Shown here: piece after piece, positions 1 to 12,466 of the stretch | How the letters are laid out: the number at the start of each line of letters is the position of its first letter | Position numbering within the stretch: the stretch's first letter is position 1 | The notes under the pieces: model-generated | The model's database searches: none | The model's input: only the letters and a program-made list of their open reading frames with translations | Told to the model about the DNA's origin: nothing | NCBI GenBank assembly: GCA_030549335.1 | Contig: CM060196.1 | Location: 71,012,139 to 71,076,138, forward strand | Direction: 5' to 3' | Length of the DNA: 64,000 nt | DNA from: Pontederia crassipes | Lineage: Eukaryota > Streptophyta > Magnoliopsida > Commelinales > Pontederiaceae | Position numbers and translations under genes: made by a program

Positions 1-3000
1 TCTTATCATACATTTCAATAGGATTCTAAAGCTTCAGGCAGCAACAGCTGAAATTGTGGAAAAAAAAAAGATTGGGAAGATGTTTTAAAAGTCCGATTAT
101 GTTGTATCCAATTTGTGTAACTGAATTTAATTGCTTTATGTGTGTTAGTACAATAAATTGTTTCATCGTGAAAAAAAAAAATAAGTTTGATCCGTTAAGG
201 AATTTATCGAGGCTTTTGTAAGTTACTATAAATGCATTAAGATGTACTCAGGAGGAAAAGCAAAATAAAAAATAAAAAACAAAAAATAGAGGAAAATGAT
301 TTGGTTTCGTTTCGTTGTTCTAATTGTGAATTAATTCACCCATGTCAATGTCTTAATTTTTTTATCTTCGTCAACTTCTATATTGTTTATTTTTAATTGG
401 CAAAAAGTTCATTTATTTTTTATGTAAATACAACTTTAAGTTTATTACACTAAATAAATCTTAAGAGGGACACCATATATTTTCCATTTTGATGCCACAA
501 TAGAAAAAGAAATAAAAAAAACTGGTGGAGGGCAAACATATAATCTCTACGCTCCATTCTAATGTTATTTAATAGCTTTTTAAAAAGTTTTACGCCTATT
601 TTGTGGCGCCCGTAATCAAATTTCAATATTTTTTATTTTTTTATTAGATCAATAATATTTGAACAATGTAAGCTAGAATAGTGTGAGGCACATATAATTA
701 GGATAAAAAGGGTAAGAATTGAATATTAAGATTATAAATGTGAAGATAATATTTTTTACTAATGGTTTGAATTTTGAGGGTTATTGGTTTTGTTCCTATC
801 CAGAAATTAAATAATATTATAGTGTTTTTCAAAACAATCATTTCTTCATTGAACTAGACCAATTAAGATATGAGAACCTAATAAATTAGTCTTTAGAATT
901 ATTAATAGCACATGAACTTATACAGTTATTGTTAATATTCACTTACAAATTTCCTATATTCATTGACTAATTTCAACAGTCTTGTCGGATATTTTCAAAA
1001 GTTAAAATATTGAGTCTTATTTTAATTTTACAGAGTAGGGTCCATTGGCTTACTACATCCTCATTAATTATAGGGAAAAAAGATATATGACGTACTAACC
1101 AAATTGGGATTGGCTTACTCCCTCTTTAATGTTATTTTAATTAATATAAAAAGTATTTTAATTGATTTGATTTTGATCTTTTTGAACTTAATTTTACAAG
1201 ATTTTAGTTAATCCTTGCCTTTGTGGCCTCTTATCATAATCGGCTAGCCATTATGATTCCGAATTTGAAAAAATAATGTTTATGTACACACTTTAGAATG
1301 TTTTCCCCTTGTCATTAGCATTTAAAATATTATATACCTAGATAATTAAACGAGGGAAGACACAATGGTACATCTCGCTTATTGGTGAATCAAGACGTCT
1401 CGAGTCCAACCTATTCCTTTGTTTTTTTATTTGTAATGTATGAAGTCAAAATACTTTACTAGATTATAGAAGTTGGCCTTATAATCTAGGGAATAAGGAT
1501 GGTGGGTAATTTTTTTCTCCATATACATGGGACATCTTCGGATCTAATGATCACAAATTCTGCGCGGTTTGTCACTAGTTTTTTTTTTCTCACTAAGCCG
1601 ATTAATTACACAGAGCCTTCACAACTGGCTCACTGACTTCACAACCGGCTCACTGAAAAATTCTCTTATTTTCATTCTGCTCATGTTGATCATCTCCCTC
1701 ATTGTCATGGTGCTCACACTCTCATCGCTCTTCATCTTGCCGCCTCTCGCCACCTCGACCTTGCCGCATCTCGATGTTTAATAGTGCCTCATCCCAATCA
1801 GCTAAAAAAGGGATTCACACCCCTTTCATTTCCTATTAGGACATCTCTTGATTGTCTGACCTTAGTCGTCCTTTGTTACTTCACATTGTTTGAAGACCCC
1901 CTTCTCTAGAGTACCTCCACTTTTGTACATGATTTCATTGCTTGTACTAAAAATTGGTTGTTTGTTTTAGATGCAGATGATCGTTCTGTTGTAATTTTAA
2001 ACTGAAATGTTGACAAAAGATCGAGCGGCTTTGATATTGACTTGATTGCTATCGTGTTTTTTGCAAGTTTTTTGCTCCTTCATATACTTCTTGGTGACAC
2101 ATCGCACCAAGAAGCACAATTTACATAGTGTGTTGTCAATGATCCACATCAGATCATTGATCACCAGATCTTGATGGAACCATCGCAGACTGCGATTCAA
2201 CCATCGATTTTTTTTCCTATTATCATTTGAACCACAATATTGTTTATCATCCATCGGTCACAAATCGAATGGCGTCCGTTGAATCCTTTCTAAGTTCTTT
2301 GTATTCGTCCTAGCCCGGCCATTTATATTATTTTGGGTGGCTAGTACATTATATTTTTTTGCCAAAGGTAAAACACATTTAACCATACCAGATACTCTAT
2401 ATTTTTTTTATCTTGTGTGATCTTTTTTTACCTTATATTATTTGTCCCTAACACATATAGTATATTTAAAAGTTAACTAATTGTATATTTTATGTTACAT
2501 TTCATATTAAAACATTAATTTAATAAAATAATTTGAAAAAATATTTTTTTTTTTTATTTGACAAAATAGCTTTAATGCACATAATCATCTTTTCCTAAAA
2601 AATATTCCAATTAAATAGTATTAATTGATTTAATAATTATTACTTCTATCATTGTTATATAAGGATAGATAATTATTACTATTACTATTGTTATTATATA
2701 AGGTGCGTATGGTTTTCAGGTTTGCCGAACTAATCTATATATATATAAAGCTGGTGCATTGGGAGGCTTGATATTGCAGGCTTGGAGTTTATCTTTTTTT
2801 TTCAAGTGTTTTGAATTTTTTATATATTTATATATGTATGGTGTCAATTTGATCCGACCTTTTTATCTCCCATGTCATTTATTTATTATGTAACCTCCAC
2901 TTACTAAAATAGTAAAACCAATTATTATTCCTTCGTGTAACTGTCTGATCCATCATCAATTTTTTTCTTATTTTTTATTTATTTATTTCTTTAGAATATG

Positions 3001-3911
3001 AAGCGGTGTATAGAAAATATTTATTTACCTTCAGTCATTTTTTTTTCTTCACTTATAGCTTCAAGCGACGCCCATTTTTTTTACAAATGAAAGTTTAATG
3101 TCCACCCACAGCAGCATCACGAAATCAGCCAAGTATTCATCCTACCTTTTTTTTTTATATTTTACCTCCTTCCACCCTCCACCTCTGTGCATCCCTTCAC
3201 ACTTTTGTTCTATCATAGTTTTACATGTCCCTCCATCCTCTTTTGTTGTTCTTGCAAAGGGATGAGCAAAAAGAAGCAGTGACCTGGCCCGATTCTCGCC
3301 TGCAGCCATAAGGGGATTTTCCTTACGTGCAAATAGGAGAATTTGGAGGATGAAGGAGAGAGATGCCAAGGTTTTCTTTTTGGTTTTTTTCCTGACCCTC
3401 TATTTAACTTTTAATCTTTTTTTTTTGCAGGAGATTAGTTGAGTACTCTTTCAGTTTTTTGGAAGGTGCCCATGGGTTAGATTATTATATTTTCTTTTCA
3501 TCTTCTTTATTTAGATTTATATTTTTCATTATTCTTATTCTCCATTTGTTGTTTTTTATGTTGAATACCGCAAATACAATTGTTTTTTATCCTCTATTTT
3601 GTATTTCATTTAATTTTTCTTATTTTTCTGTATATCTTATTATTTCTCTCATGATTCTTTGATGAACTCTGCAGTGATGAAAAACATGCCTGAGGCTTAT
3701 TTTGATGGGTATCTCCTAAAGGTAGTTGTTGGACATCTTCCATCTTTCCTTTTAGCATCAGTTATTTAAACTTTTAAACCATTTTGGGTCTTATGTTTAA
3801 GTTAAAAATGTGAAATTATTAAGTATTTTTCCTTTTACATTCTTATTCTCGTCCAAACTGAAAATGATTTAACTTCAAATAATATCTTGGGCACCTCTCC
3901 TCCCATCTCTC
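1..3911. other. AT-rich intergenic DNA, no gene seen
   Basis: This stretch is strongly AT-rich with many T and A runs. The open frames in it are short (about 60-90 codons), low-complexity and resemble no family I recognise. The 70-codon frame near 1569-1781 is hydrophobic only because it reads T-rich DNA. I see no tRNA, no rRNA and no clear transposon terminus. Short TA and T runs near 2560 and 2740 are simple sequence. Confidence 0.6.
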
Positions 3912-5716
3912 TAACGCCCCCAAATCGCACCCTGTCACGTGGCAGAATACGCTTCGGAGACGCTACGAGTCATCCTTACGTGTACATCATGTTGATTGAA
4001 ATAAAGACTTTGACTGGTCAACTCATCAATGATAAATGCGGAATAATTAAATCATCACTAAGAATAAAAAGAGTAACATTATGAAATGCGAAAGACTGAT
4101 AACTAACTTCATAGGAGTCCAAAGGAAAGCTAATACATCAAATGATAAAAAGAAAGGAAAAAGCTATCCATCATCTAGAGGACTCGATAACCATGTGCAG
4201 CCACCTACGAGCTTGATCTGTCACCGTTGGCCACCATCGTCATTGAGACCTTGGCCTGCATTTAAGAACATGCAGGGGAAAAACCTCCCTATGAGTTTTA
4301 CAACTCAGTATGAAAGTAAGATAAACATCATAGTAGGATCATGATACTAGGCATGAATTATAAAAGGTAACATCATAAAACAACATCATCATCTGATAAT
4401 GAAGTGAATCATGATCATAATATGAAAATGATAGAGCATGTAAAGTGACATATGAATAAAGATCATAAATAATCATCATAAGAAAAAGGCAAAAGTCAGG
4501 CATCATAAGAGAGATTATTTATTCATATGTGTTCATCTTCTTCATCATCTTAATTTCATCTTTGACTTATTTGAGGTATATTTCAACCCACGGGGAGGCC
4601 TGCCTTAACCCGTCCATCATCATCATAACTGGCAGAGCCAGCCCGTAACTGATAGAAGTCAACCCATAACTATCCGAGGACAACACATAACTGGTCGTCA
4701 CCAGTCCATCATAAAAGAGCTCTCCATTTAACGTTTTACGTCTTTTATCTTGCATTTTTTAATTAAACAAAACATATTTTGATAAGAACTTAAAATCAAG
4801 ATAAAGGACATAATCATGTAGAGTAAATCAGGAGTAAAATCGACATCATCATCATCATACATAGATCAGGATTAATCACATGGAATAATGATTAAGAAAT
4901 CATAATCATATGCTTAATCATCGATCATCATCTTTGGGAAAATTTGGGTAGAGCCCGGGCCGGGTCGGATCATCTTCAAGTCGGAGCGGCTGTCTCGCCC
5001 GACTATTTTTCGCACGCAGAACTCTGTCCGGGTCATTCTCAACCCGGGCCGAGTTCGTCAGACTGCAGAGCTCAACGAGCATCGGCAATGACGGATCCGG
5101 GCCGAGTTCCTCTGAACTCAGTCCGGCAAAGGACCTGCCCGGGCCGGATTTGGGTGAACCCGGGCGGGGTTCATCTTTCACAGAAAACTACGCGGACGCG
5201 CAGTCACATTCCGTTCATCTTTTCCGACGATGGCCGGCACTAATCAACATTATAAAACATGGAACAATAACTAGGAACGACCTAGAACATGCTTCAAGTC
5301 TAAAATCATGATTCTATTACGAATCTATCCTAGTTCCATACCTTGAAGTTTCTGTCCGAGAAACTGTTATCATTGTATTCTTCTTCTTCCTCTTCCTCTG
5401 CCCGCTCCTCTCTGTTCGTGTGCACGTTCGGCGTCATCTGCGTCCTCCGACGTGTTCCTTGTATGGCGGCGGCCGTCAGGGACAAGGAAGAACGAAAAGG
5501 GCGCACGTAGAGGAGAAATTAGGGCTGACTTCGTGAGGAAAACGAAAAGGGGGTTTTGATTTGATTTGGCCTCATATTTATGAGAGGATCAGAGTTTAAA
5601 TCAGAATTCAACTCCTCCCTGATCAAATCAAATTTAACTCAGATTTTATCTCCTCCTTTATTCCCCTTTTTATCTTTTCCTTTTATTTCTTTTTCTCTGA
5701 TAATCTTGGGCGTTAC
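3912..5716 (-). repeat. 3' LTR of the gypsy element
   Basis: This is the left copy of the long terminal repeat, about 1.8 kb, ending at 5716 with GGGCGTTACA, the complement of the expected TGTAACGCCC start. Its middle (about 4950-5240) is GC-rich with repeated CCCGGGCCG-type words, and this produces long but meaningless open frames on both strands. It matches 10583-12466 over its length with scattered substitutions and a few indels. Confidence 0.9.
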
Positions 5717-5717
5717 A

Positions 5718-5996
5718 TCATAAACTCCTTAAAATAAAATTCGTCTTCGAATTCAAGGACTTATCAAAAAGTACGGAAAATTCCCTTCGCATCTCAGACT
5801 CGAGCTTCCAGGTTGCTTCGTCACCTCGGTGATGGCTCCAAGCCACTTTGACCAACGGTACATCTTTGTTGTTGTGACGTTGAACCTTTATCTCTAGAAT
5901 CTGGATGGGCTGCTCCTCATAGGTCAGGTCATCTTTGAGGTTGGGTTCTTCATACCGTATAACATTAGCATCATCATGCTTGTACTTTCGGAGCAT
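5718..5996 (-). pseudogene. Chromodomain end of gypsy integrase
   Basis: This open segment of about 92 codons starts at the [12 protein letters not shown]-type junction that follows plant gypsy integrases and runs through a chromodomain-like region ([19 protein letters not shown]). In chromoviruses this module is believed to steer insertion towards particular chromatin. It stops directly at the inner edge of the 3' LTR. A frameshift in an A-run near 6106-6120 separates it from the integrase core, so it is the tail of a broken polyprotein rather than a gene. Confidence 0.85.
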
Positions 5997-6105
5997 AGAA
6001 ACATGGAATACGTTATGAACTCGCCCATAGAATGGAGGTAATGCTAGTCTGCAAGCACCCTCTCCAACTAGCTCAAGTATCTCAAATGGACCAACATATC
6101 TTGGG

Positions 6106-7191
6106 TTAAGCTTTTCCTCTTTTACTGAACCCCATCACTCCCTTGGTTGGAGAAACCTTCAGGAGTACTTGATCACCTGTCTGAAAATTTTGTTCACGTC
6201 GTCCTCTGTCAGCATATAACTTTTGTCGAGCTTGAGCTGCCTTCATCCGTTCTTGTATCAGCTCGACCCTTGCTGAATATTCCTCTGTCTTTTTCAGCTC
6301 TTTTTCATCCAAAAAATTTCTTTCACCTACCTCATTCCAGCATGCAGGTGAACAACATGATCTCCCGTACAAGGCTGCAAAGGGAGCCATACGAATGCTG
6401 GAATGGTAGCTATTATTATAAGCGAACTCTATAAATGGTAGGTGATCATCACAGTTACCTTTCCAGTCAAGGGCACAAGCTCTTAACATATCCTCAACTG
6501 TTTGGATGGTCCTTTCAGTCTGACCGTCCATTTGCGAATGGAATGTCGTACTATAATTCAGCCTCGTTCCGAAAGAGTCTTGTAGGCCTCTCCAGAATCT
6601 GGCTATAAACCTTGAATCCATGTCTGATACAATAGAGGTGGGGATCCTATGAAGTCTGATGATCTCTTGTACGTATAGATCCATAAGGCTCTGCACCGAT
6701 TGCTTTGACTTTATGAGTAGAAAGTGCACAGACTTCATTAATCGATCTACTATTACCCATATGGCATCATGTCCCTTCTGGGTGCGGGGTAAACATGTTA
6801 TGAAATCCATAAAAATATCTTTTCACTTCCACTGTGGAATGGCGAGAGATGTGATCTTTCCATAGGGCTTCTGATGTTTCACTTTCACCTGTTGGCAGAT
6901 CAGGCACTTGGAAACATATTCAGCAATCTTTCGCTTCATGTCATTCCACCAGAAGGTTTTTTGCACATCCTTGTACATCTTAGTGCTGTCCGGATTGATC
7001 GCAAACTCAGACTTGTGGCATTCATCCATCACTTCCCTTTTAAAAGCTTCATCACTTGAGACCCATAGACGATCTCTATATCGGATCCCACCATCTGCTG
7101 AGAGCTTAAAATATTCTTCTTCCTTCTGACATCTTCCTAACATATTCGTATACTTAGAATCTTGTGCCTGAACCTTAATGAGTCTATCCAC
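6106..7191 (-). pseudogene. Gypsy integrase (zinc-binding and core), broken
   Basis: Minus-strand reading gives first an HHCC zinc-binding segment (6823-7191; ends around CLICQQVKVKHQKPYGK) and then the catalytic core (6106-6810; DFITCLPRTQKGHDAIWVIV, then FWRGLQDSFGTRLNYSTTFH and the conserved QMDGQTERTIQ). The two parts are separated by a stop or frameshift near 6815. The acidic D-D-E positions appear present. The C-terminal GKRGK-type segment ends in a frameshift at about 6106. Integrase joins retroelement cDNA to the host chromosome; this copy cannot be made as one protein. Confidence 0.9.
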
Positions 7192-7206
7192 CAGATTCAG
7201 TTGTAT

Positions 7207-7659
7207 CTAGTGCATCATCAGTACTGCTCCCTTCCTTCCAGGTCTTGGCTTCCATAAACTTAGCTCCTTCATCATCTTATACATACTCATTATCATGTGA
7301 GCTAGTGAGCCTTTCCACTTGCGGCTGAGTGCATCTGCAATTGAGTTCGCCTTACCAGGGTGGTAATTAATGGAGAACTCATAGTCCTTCAAATATTTCA
7401 TCCATCTTCGTTATCGCATATTAAGGTCTCGCTGAGAGAAGACGTACTTGAGGCTCTTATGGTCGGTGAACACCTCAAACTGTACTCCATATAGGTAGTG
7501 TCGCCAAATCTTCAATGCGAAGACTACCGCTGCCAATTCCAAGTCATGAGTCAGGTAGTTCACCTCATGCTTCTTCAGCTGCCTAGATGCATATGCGACC
7601 ACTTTTCCATGTTGCATGAGCACGCATCCTAGTCTTGTGCCGCAAGCATCACTGTACAC
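7207..7659 (-). pseudogene. Gypsy RNase H segment, broken
   Basis: Two adjacent minus-strand frames (7411-7659 and 7207-7401) read as a Ty3-type RNase [16 protein letters not shown], then [20 protein letters not shown] and [19 protein letters not shown]. The second frame has the [15 protein letters not shown] motif typical of the end of this domain. A stop splits the two frames at about 7405. The domain degrades the RNA strand during reverse transcription. Confidence 0.9.
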
Positions 7660-7699
7660 TACATACCCACTTGTACCCTTCGGAATGGTGAGTATGAGT

Positions 7700-8560
7700 G
7701 TAGTGGTTAGTCTAGCCTTCAGTTCTTAAAAACTGTCTTTGCATTTTTGTGTCCATATGTACTTCACTCCTTTCTTCGTTAGGTTCGTTAAAGGAGATGC
7801 AATTTTTGAGAAATCCTTGATGAACCTGCGATAATAGCCTGCCAATCCGAGGAAGCTACGGATTTCAATGGCATATTTTGGTCTTGGTCAGTGGGCTACC
7901 GCTTCTACCTTAGAAGGATCCACAGAAATGCCCTTCTTCGAGAGTATGTGTCCAAGAAACATAATCCGGTCAAGCCAGAACTCACACTTGGATAGTTTTC
8001 CGTATAACTTGTGTTGCCTTTACTTTTTCAAAACTATCTTCAAGTGTTCCTTGTGTTGTTCTTCATTTTCTGAATAGATCAGGATGTCATCTACGAAGAT
8101 GATGACAAACTAGTCTAGGTATGGTCTGAACACCCGGTTTATGAGATCCATGAAATCTGCAGGGGCGTTCGTCAGTCGAAAAGGCATCACTAGAAATTCA
8201 TAGTGACCACACCTTGATCGGAAAGCCGTCTTCTGCACATCTTCATCGGCCACTCTAAGCTGGTAGTACCCACTTCGTAAGTCAATCTTAGAAAATACCG
8301 CGGCCTTAGAAAGTTGGTCAAAGAGATCATTGATCCGCGGTAGAGAGTACTTGTTCTTGACTGTGGCCTTGTTCAGCGTCCGGTAGTCGATGCACAGTTT
8401 TAGAGAGCCGTCATTCTTCTTGACAAATAACATTGGGGCTCCCTAGGGAGATACACTCGGCCTGATAAACCCTTTGTCTAAAAGTTCCTAAATTTGCTTC
8501 TTCAGTTCATGCATCTCGGTCGATACCATCCCGTAGGGGGCCTTCGAGATCGGGGCAGTG
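7700..8560 (-). pseudogene. Gypsy reverse transcriptase, broken
   Basis: The segment 8110-8433 reads [20 protein letters not shown], then [15 protein letters not shown] and [15 protein letters not shown], all core Ty3/gypsy RT blocks. A stop lies just past RPYLD; directly after it, at about 8065-8110, the same frame gives the catalytic FVDDILIYS box. The thumb region continues to about 7700 with further stops. The catalytic aspartates are still visible but the frame is interrupted on both sides. Confidence 0.9.
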
Positions 8561-8902
8561 CTTGGAAGGAGATCGATCCGAAAATCAATCTCTCGTGGAG
8601 GTGGTAATCCGAAAATGTCGTCAGGAAAAACATCCGAAAATTCTCGAACTACGTCCAGTTATTGTAGTTGGGTCCATGGGTTGTCCGTCGTCATCACATT
8701 TGCAAGAAAACCTCTACATCTCTTCTGCATCATCCTCTGTGCTTTCAAAGCAGATATGATAACCTTCTCGTCCTTTTATGTGGTACCCCTAATGGTGGCC
8801 TTGCGTTCCCCTGAGTACCAATGATCACCTTCTTCTGTTTGCATAGTACAACTACGTCATGGTAGGATAGCCAATCCATACCAAGAATGACATCGTAGTC
8901 TG

Positions 8903-9304
8903 TCAGGGGATGATTACCAGATCTGTAGAAAAATTCTTGCCTTGTATCTCCACTGGTACCTTAGGAAGGTACTTAGTGGCGTAGAGCATTCTCATAGGAG
9001 TAATTATCTCCATGGGGTGACTTATATTATATGGAGGTAAGCTTAAAGTAGTAGCACAATCTTTAGATGTGAAAGAGTGTGATGCACCCGAATCAAATAG
9101 CACTGTAGTAGGAAGACTGACTATGGATAGTGTACCTCTAATGACTTCGGCGTCCGCCGATACTGCATCTTCCTCCAAGTGGAAGACTCGTCCACGCACC
9201 ATGTTGTTCCCACGCTGAGTTGGTGTGGGTTCATCCTTCTTAGTAGGACAATCACGAATGAAATGTCCTTGTTGACCATAGTGCAGGCATACCCCAGCCT
9301 TCAT
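8903..9304 (-). pseudogene. Gypsy zinc knuckle and aspartic protease remnant
   Basis: The N-terminal end carries a nucleocapsid zinc knuckle (CLHYGQQGHFIRDC) in which the second expected Cys is replaced by Tyr. About 80 residues later comes the retropepsin active site FDSGASHSF. Frameshifts separate it from gag upstream (9612) and from reverse transcriptase downstream. Confidence 0.88.
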
Positions 9305-9611
9305 CCTACATTCCCCAATGTGGAATCTCCTACAGTACCAATACCCTGTGCTTGTTGTTGGGGCTGCTGACGTTGGGGCTGCAAAAAAGGGCCATGACTT
9401 AGTTCTTCTTCATCATAAATATCTTTTAACTTCATGTTCATCATCTTTACCTGATATTGGGGTTGTTATTGGTGGTTAGACTCACGAGGCTCATAAGTCT
9501 TGTCATGTTATTCCGACGTTGGTTCCTACAGTCGGGTCCTCCTCGATTCTGACGACGGTCATTCTGAGCGGGGGGTTGCATGAGAGCTTTTCCTTTCACA
9601 TTCTTCAGTTA

Positions 9612-10424
9612 TTATTTCTCTCGGGCATAATTTCTTTCCATTGTGGTTGCTAACTCCACAGCCAGTCTCACATTAGCACATTGGCCAGTTAGGGTACTGG
9701 TCCTAATGGTTGGGTTCAAGCCTTGGCAAAAATGATCTGCCTTCTGTCTATCACTCATCTTGAGGGTGTTATACCTCTCCAGACGAATAAATTTGATATG
9801 GTACTGAGCCACTGTTATATGATCCTGGCTTAGTTGTAGGAACTCCCTCTGCTTCAGTGCACGCTGGTATGGAGGGAAGTAGCGTGCCTCAAATGCCTCA
9901 CAAAAGCGTTCCCAAGGAACGTCATTATGTCCTTCATATTGTGTATCAATCACCGTTCTCCACCAGTCCAAAGCATCCTCTGTTAACACGCTGGTGGCGA
10001 ACAGGACCTTCTTGTCTTCACCACAGTTCATCTGTTGCAGCTTCTCCTTGATTGTCCTTAACCATCTCTCAGCCTTGTCAAACTCGCCCAAGCCATCATA
10101 CTCTAGTGGATGTAACTTCATGAAGGCCTGAATGGTGTCCTTAGATGGCACTGGTGGCGTAGGTTGTACCGAAGGAAGCTGCACCGATGGTGTCATGGTT
10201 AGTACGGCCTGAACAGATGGTACCAATACGGGCGGAACCGTTGGTGTCCGTGATGGTGGGGGCTGCACTAGTGGGGACTGCACTGTCGGCTCCACAGCTC
10301 GAGCCTGACTCATTTGCACATCATTCTGGTCCGTCCCCTTTTGTAGTGGGTTTTCAATCCTGCCGCTATTTTGAGGTCGCCTCCGACCCTAAGCTCTAGT
10401 AACAGGTGCACGGCGTGGAGTCAT
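9612..10424 (-). pseudogene. Gypsy gag, interrupted at codon 12
   Basis: The minus-strand gag starts at an ATG at 10424-10422 (MTPRRAPVTRA), but a TAG at 10391-10389 stops it after 11 codons. The same frame then continues through a Pro/Val/Gln-rich stretch and a retrotransposon capsid domain (for example AERWLRTIKEKLQQ, EALDWW-type core and RYFPPYQRALKQREF) to a stop at 9612. Gag forms the particle that packages element RNA. The early nonsense codon makes this copy non-functional. Confidence 0.88.
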
Positions 10425-10566
10425 CTACATCATCATCTTAGAAAAACATCCTACATCTTAAGAGACAAGATAAACTTACTTGGCTTCAGGTGACGCGGTG
10501 ACTGCTCGTGGCGCTTGCACATGGACTTGACATCATACTTTATGACATGAGAATGGCCTAACTTTA

Positions 10567-10580
10567 GGCTCTGATACATA
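10567..10580 (-). promoter_or_regulatory. Gypsy primer-binding site (initiator Met tRNA type)
   Basis: Just inside the 5' LTR the minus strand reads TATCAGAGCC, matching most of the TGGTATCAGAGC site complementary to plant initiator methionine tRNA. It is offset a few bases from the LTR edge, and the usual TGG is changed. Confidence 0.7.
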
Positions 10581-10582
10581 AC

Positions 10583-12466
10583 TGTAACGCCTCCAAATCG
10601 CACCCTGCCACGTGGCAGAATACGCTTCGGAGACGCTACGGGTCATCCTTACGTGTACATCATGTTGACCGAAATAAAGACTTTGACTGGTCAACTCATC
10701 AATGATAAATGCGAAATAATTAAATCATCACTAAGAATAAAAAGAGTAACATTATGAAATGCGGAAGACTGATAACTAACTTCATAGGAGTCCAAAGGAA
10801 AGCTAATACATCAAATGATAAAAAGAAAGGAAAAAGCTATCCATCATCTAGAGGACTCGATAACCATGTGCAGCCACCTACGAGCTTGATCTGTCACCGT
10901 TGGCCACCATCGTCATTGAGACCTTGGCCTGCATTTAAGAACATGCAGGGAAAAAACCTCCCTATGAGTTTTACAACTCAGTATGAAAGTAAGATAAACA
11001 TCATAGTAGGATCATGATACTAGGCATGAATCATAAAAGTTAACATCATAAGACAACATCATCATCTGATAAGGAAGTGAATCATGATCATAATATGGAA
11101 ATGATAAGAGCATATAAAGTGACATATGAATAAAGATCATAAATAATCATCATAAGAAAAAGGCAAAAGTCAAGCATCATAAGAGAGATTATTTATTCAT
11201 ATGTGTTCATCTTCTTCATCATCTTAATTTCATCTTTGACTTATTTGAGGTATATTTCAACCCACGGGGAGGCCTGCCTTAACCCGTCCATCATCATCAT
11301 AACTGGCAGAGCCAGCCCGTAACTGATAGAAGTCAACCCATAACTATCCGAGGACAACACATAACTGGTCGTCACCAGTCCATCATAAAAGAGCTCTCCA
11401 TTTAACGTTTTACGTCTTTTATCTTGCATTTTTTAATTAAACAAAACATATTTTGATAAGAACTTAAAATCAAGATAAAGGACATAATCATGTAGAGTAA
11501 ATCAGGAGTAAAATCGATATCATCATCATCATACATAGATCAGGATTAATCACATGGAATAAGGATTAAGAAATCATAATCATATGCTTAATTAGGTCGA
11601 AACCCAGGTCGAGTAGGGAGAAACTCGGGCCGAGTAGGGAGAAACTCAGGCCGAGTTGATCGATCATCATCTTCGGTAAAATTTGAGTAGAGCTCAGGCC
11701 GAGTTCGGGTTACACCCAGGCCAGGTCGGATCATCTTTGAGTCGGAGAGGCCATCTCGCCCGACTATTTTTTGTACGCAGAACTCGGTCCGGGTCATCCT
11801 CAACCCGGGCCGAGTTCGTCAGGCTGCAGAGCTCGGCGAGCGTCGGCAATGGCGGATCCGGACGGAGTTCCTCCGAACTCATTCCGGCAAAGGATCTGCC
11901 CGGGCCGGGTTTGGGTGAACCCGGGCCGGGTTCATCTTTCGCAGAAAACTGTGCGGACGCGCAGTCGCGTTCCGTTCGTCTTTTCTGACGATGGCCAGCA
12001 CTAATCAACATCATAAGACATGGAACAATAATCAGGAATGACCTAGAACATGCTTCAAGTCTAAAATCAGGATTTTATTACGAATCTATCATAGTTCCAT
12101 ACCTTAAAGTTTCTGTCCGAGAAACTGTTATCGCTATCTTCCTCTTCCTCTGCCCGCTCCTCTCTGTTCATGTGCACGTCCTACGTCGTCCGCGTCCTCC
12201 GGTGTGTCCCCTGTATGGCACACGTAGTGACAAGGAAGAATGAAAAGGGCACACGTAGAGGAGAAATTAGGGCTAACTTCGTGAGGAAAACGAAAAGGGG
12301 TTTTTGATTTGATTTGGCCTCATATTTATAGGGAGAGGATTAAAGTCTAAATCAGAATTCAACTCCTCCTTGATCAAATCAAATCTAACTCAGATTTTAT
12401 CTCCTCTTTTATTCCCCTTTTTATCTTTTTCTTTTATTTTTTCTCTAATAATCTCGGGCGTTACTC
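10583..12466 (-). repeat. 5' LTR of the gypsy element
   Basis: This is the right copy of the LTR, about 1.88 kb, starting TGTAACGCC at 10583 on the plus strand. Relative to the left LTR it has an extra block near 11600-11660 made of near-repeats of GAGTAGGGAGAAACTC. The GC-rich centre (11690-11990) again creates overlapping open frames on both strands that I treat as non-coding. Confidence 0.9.

Larger units (their letters stand above)
3912..12466 (-). mobile_element. Ty3/gypsy LTR retrotransposon, chromovirus type
   Basis: An 8.5-kb element lies on the minus strand: 5' LTR at right (10583-12466), primer-binding site, gag, zinc knuckle and protease, reverse transcriptase, RNase H, integrase, chromodomain, 3' LTR at left (3912-5716). 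The order PR-RT-RH-IN and the C-terminal chromodomain identify a plant chromovirus, probably Tekay/Del-like; LTR termini beginning TGTAACGCCC fit plant chromoviruses. The coding part is split by frameshifts and stops, so the element is not autonomous. The LTRs look very similar by eye apart from indels. The outer terminal bases are altered (left edge CTCTAACGCC, right edge GCGTTACTC instead of GCGTTACA). Both flanks are CT-rich, so no target duplication can be assigned. Confidence 0.93.

Noticed and set aside
1569-1781. A 70-codon hydrophobic frame as a small membrane protein
   Set aside because: It reads T-rich low-complexity DNA, with no conserved features and no neighbouring gene signals.
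4918-5243. Overlapping open frames on both strands in the gypsy LTR (and again at 11588-12014)
   Set aside because: They arise from GC-rich repeated words within the LTR, are present in both LTRs with different lengths, and match no protein family.
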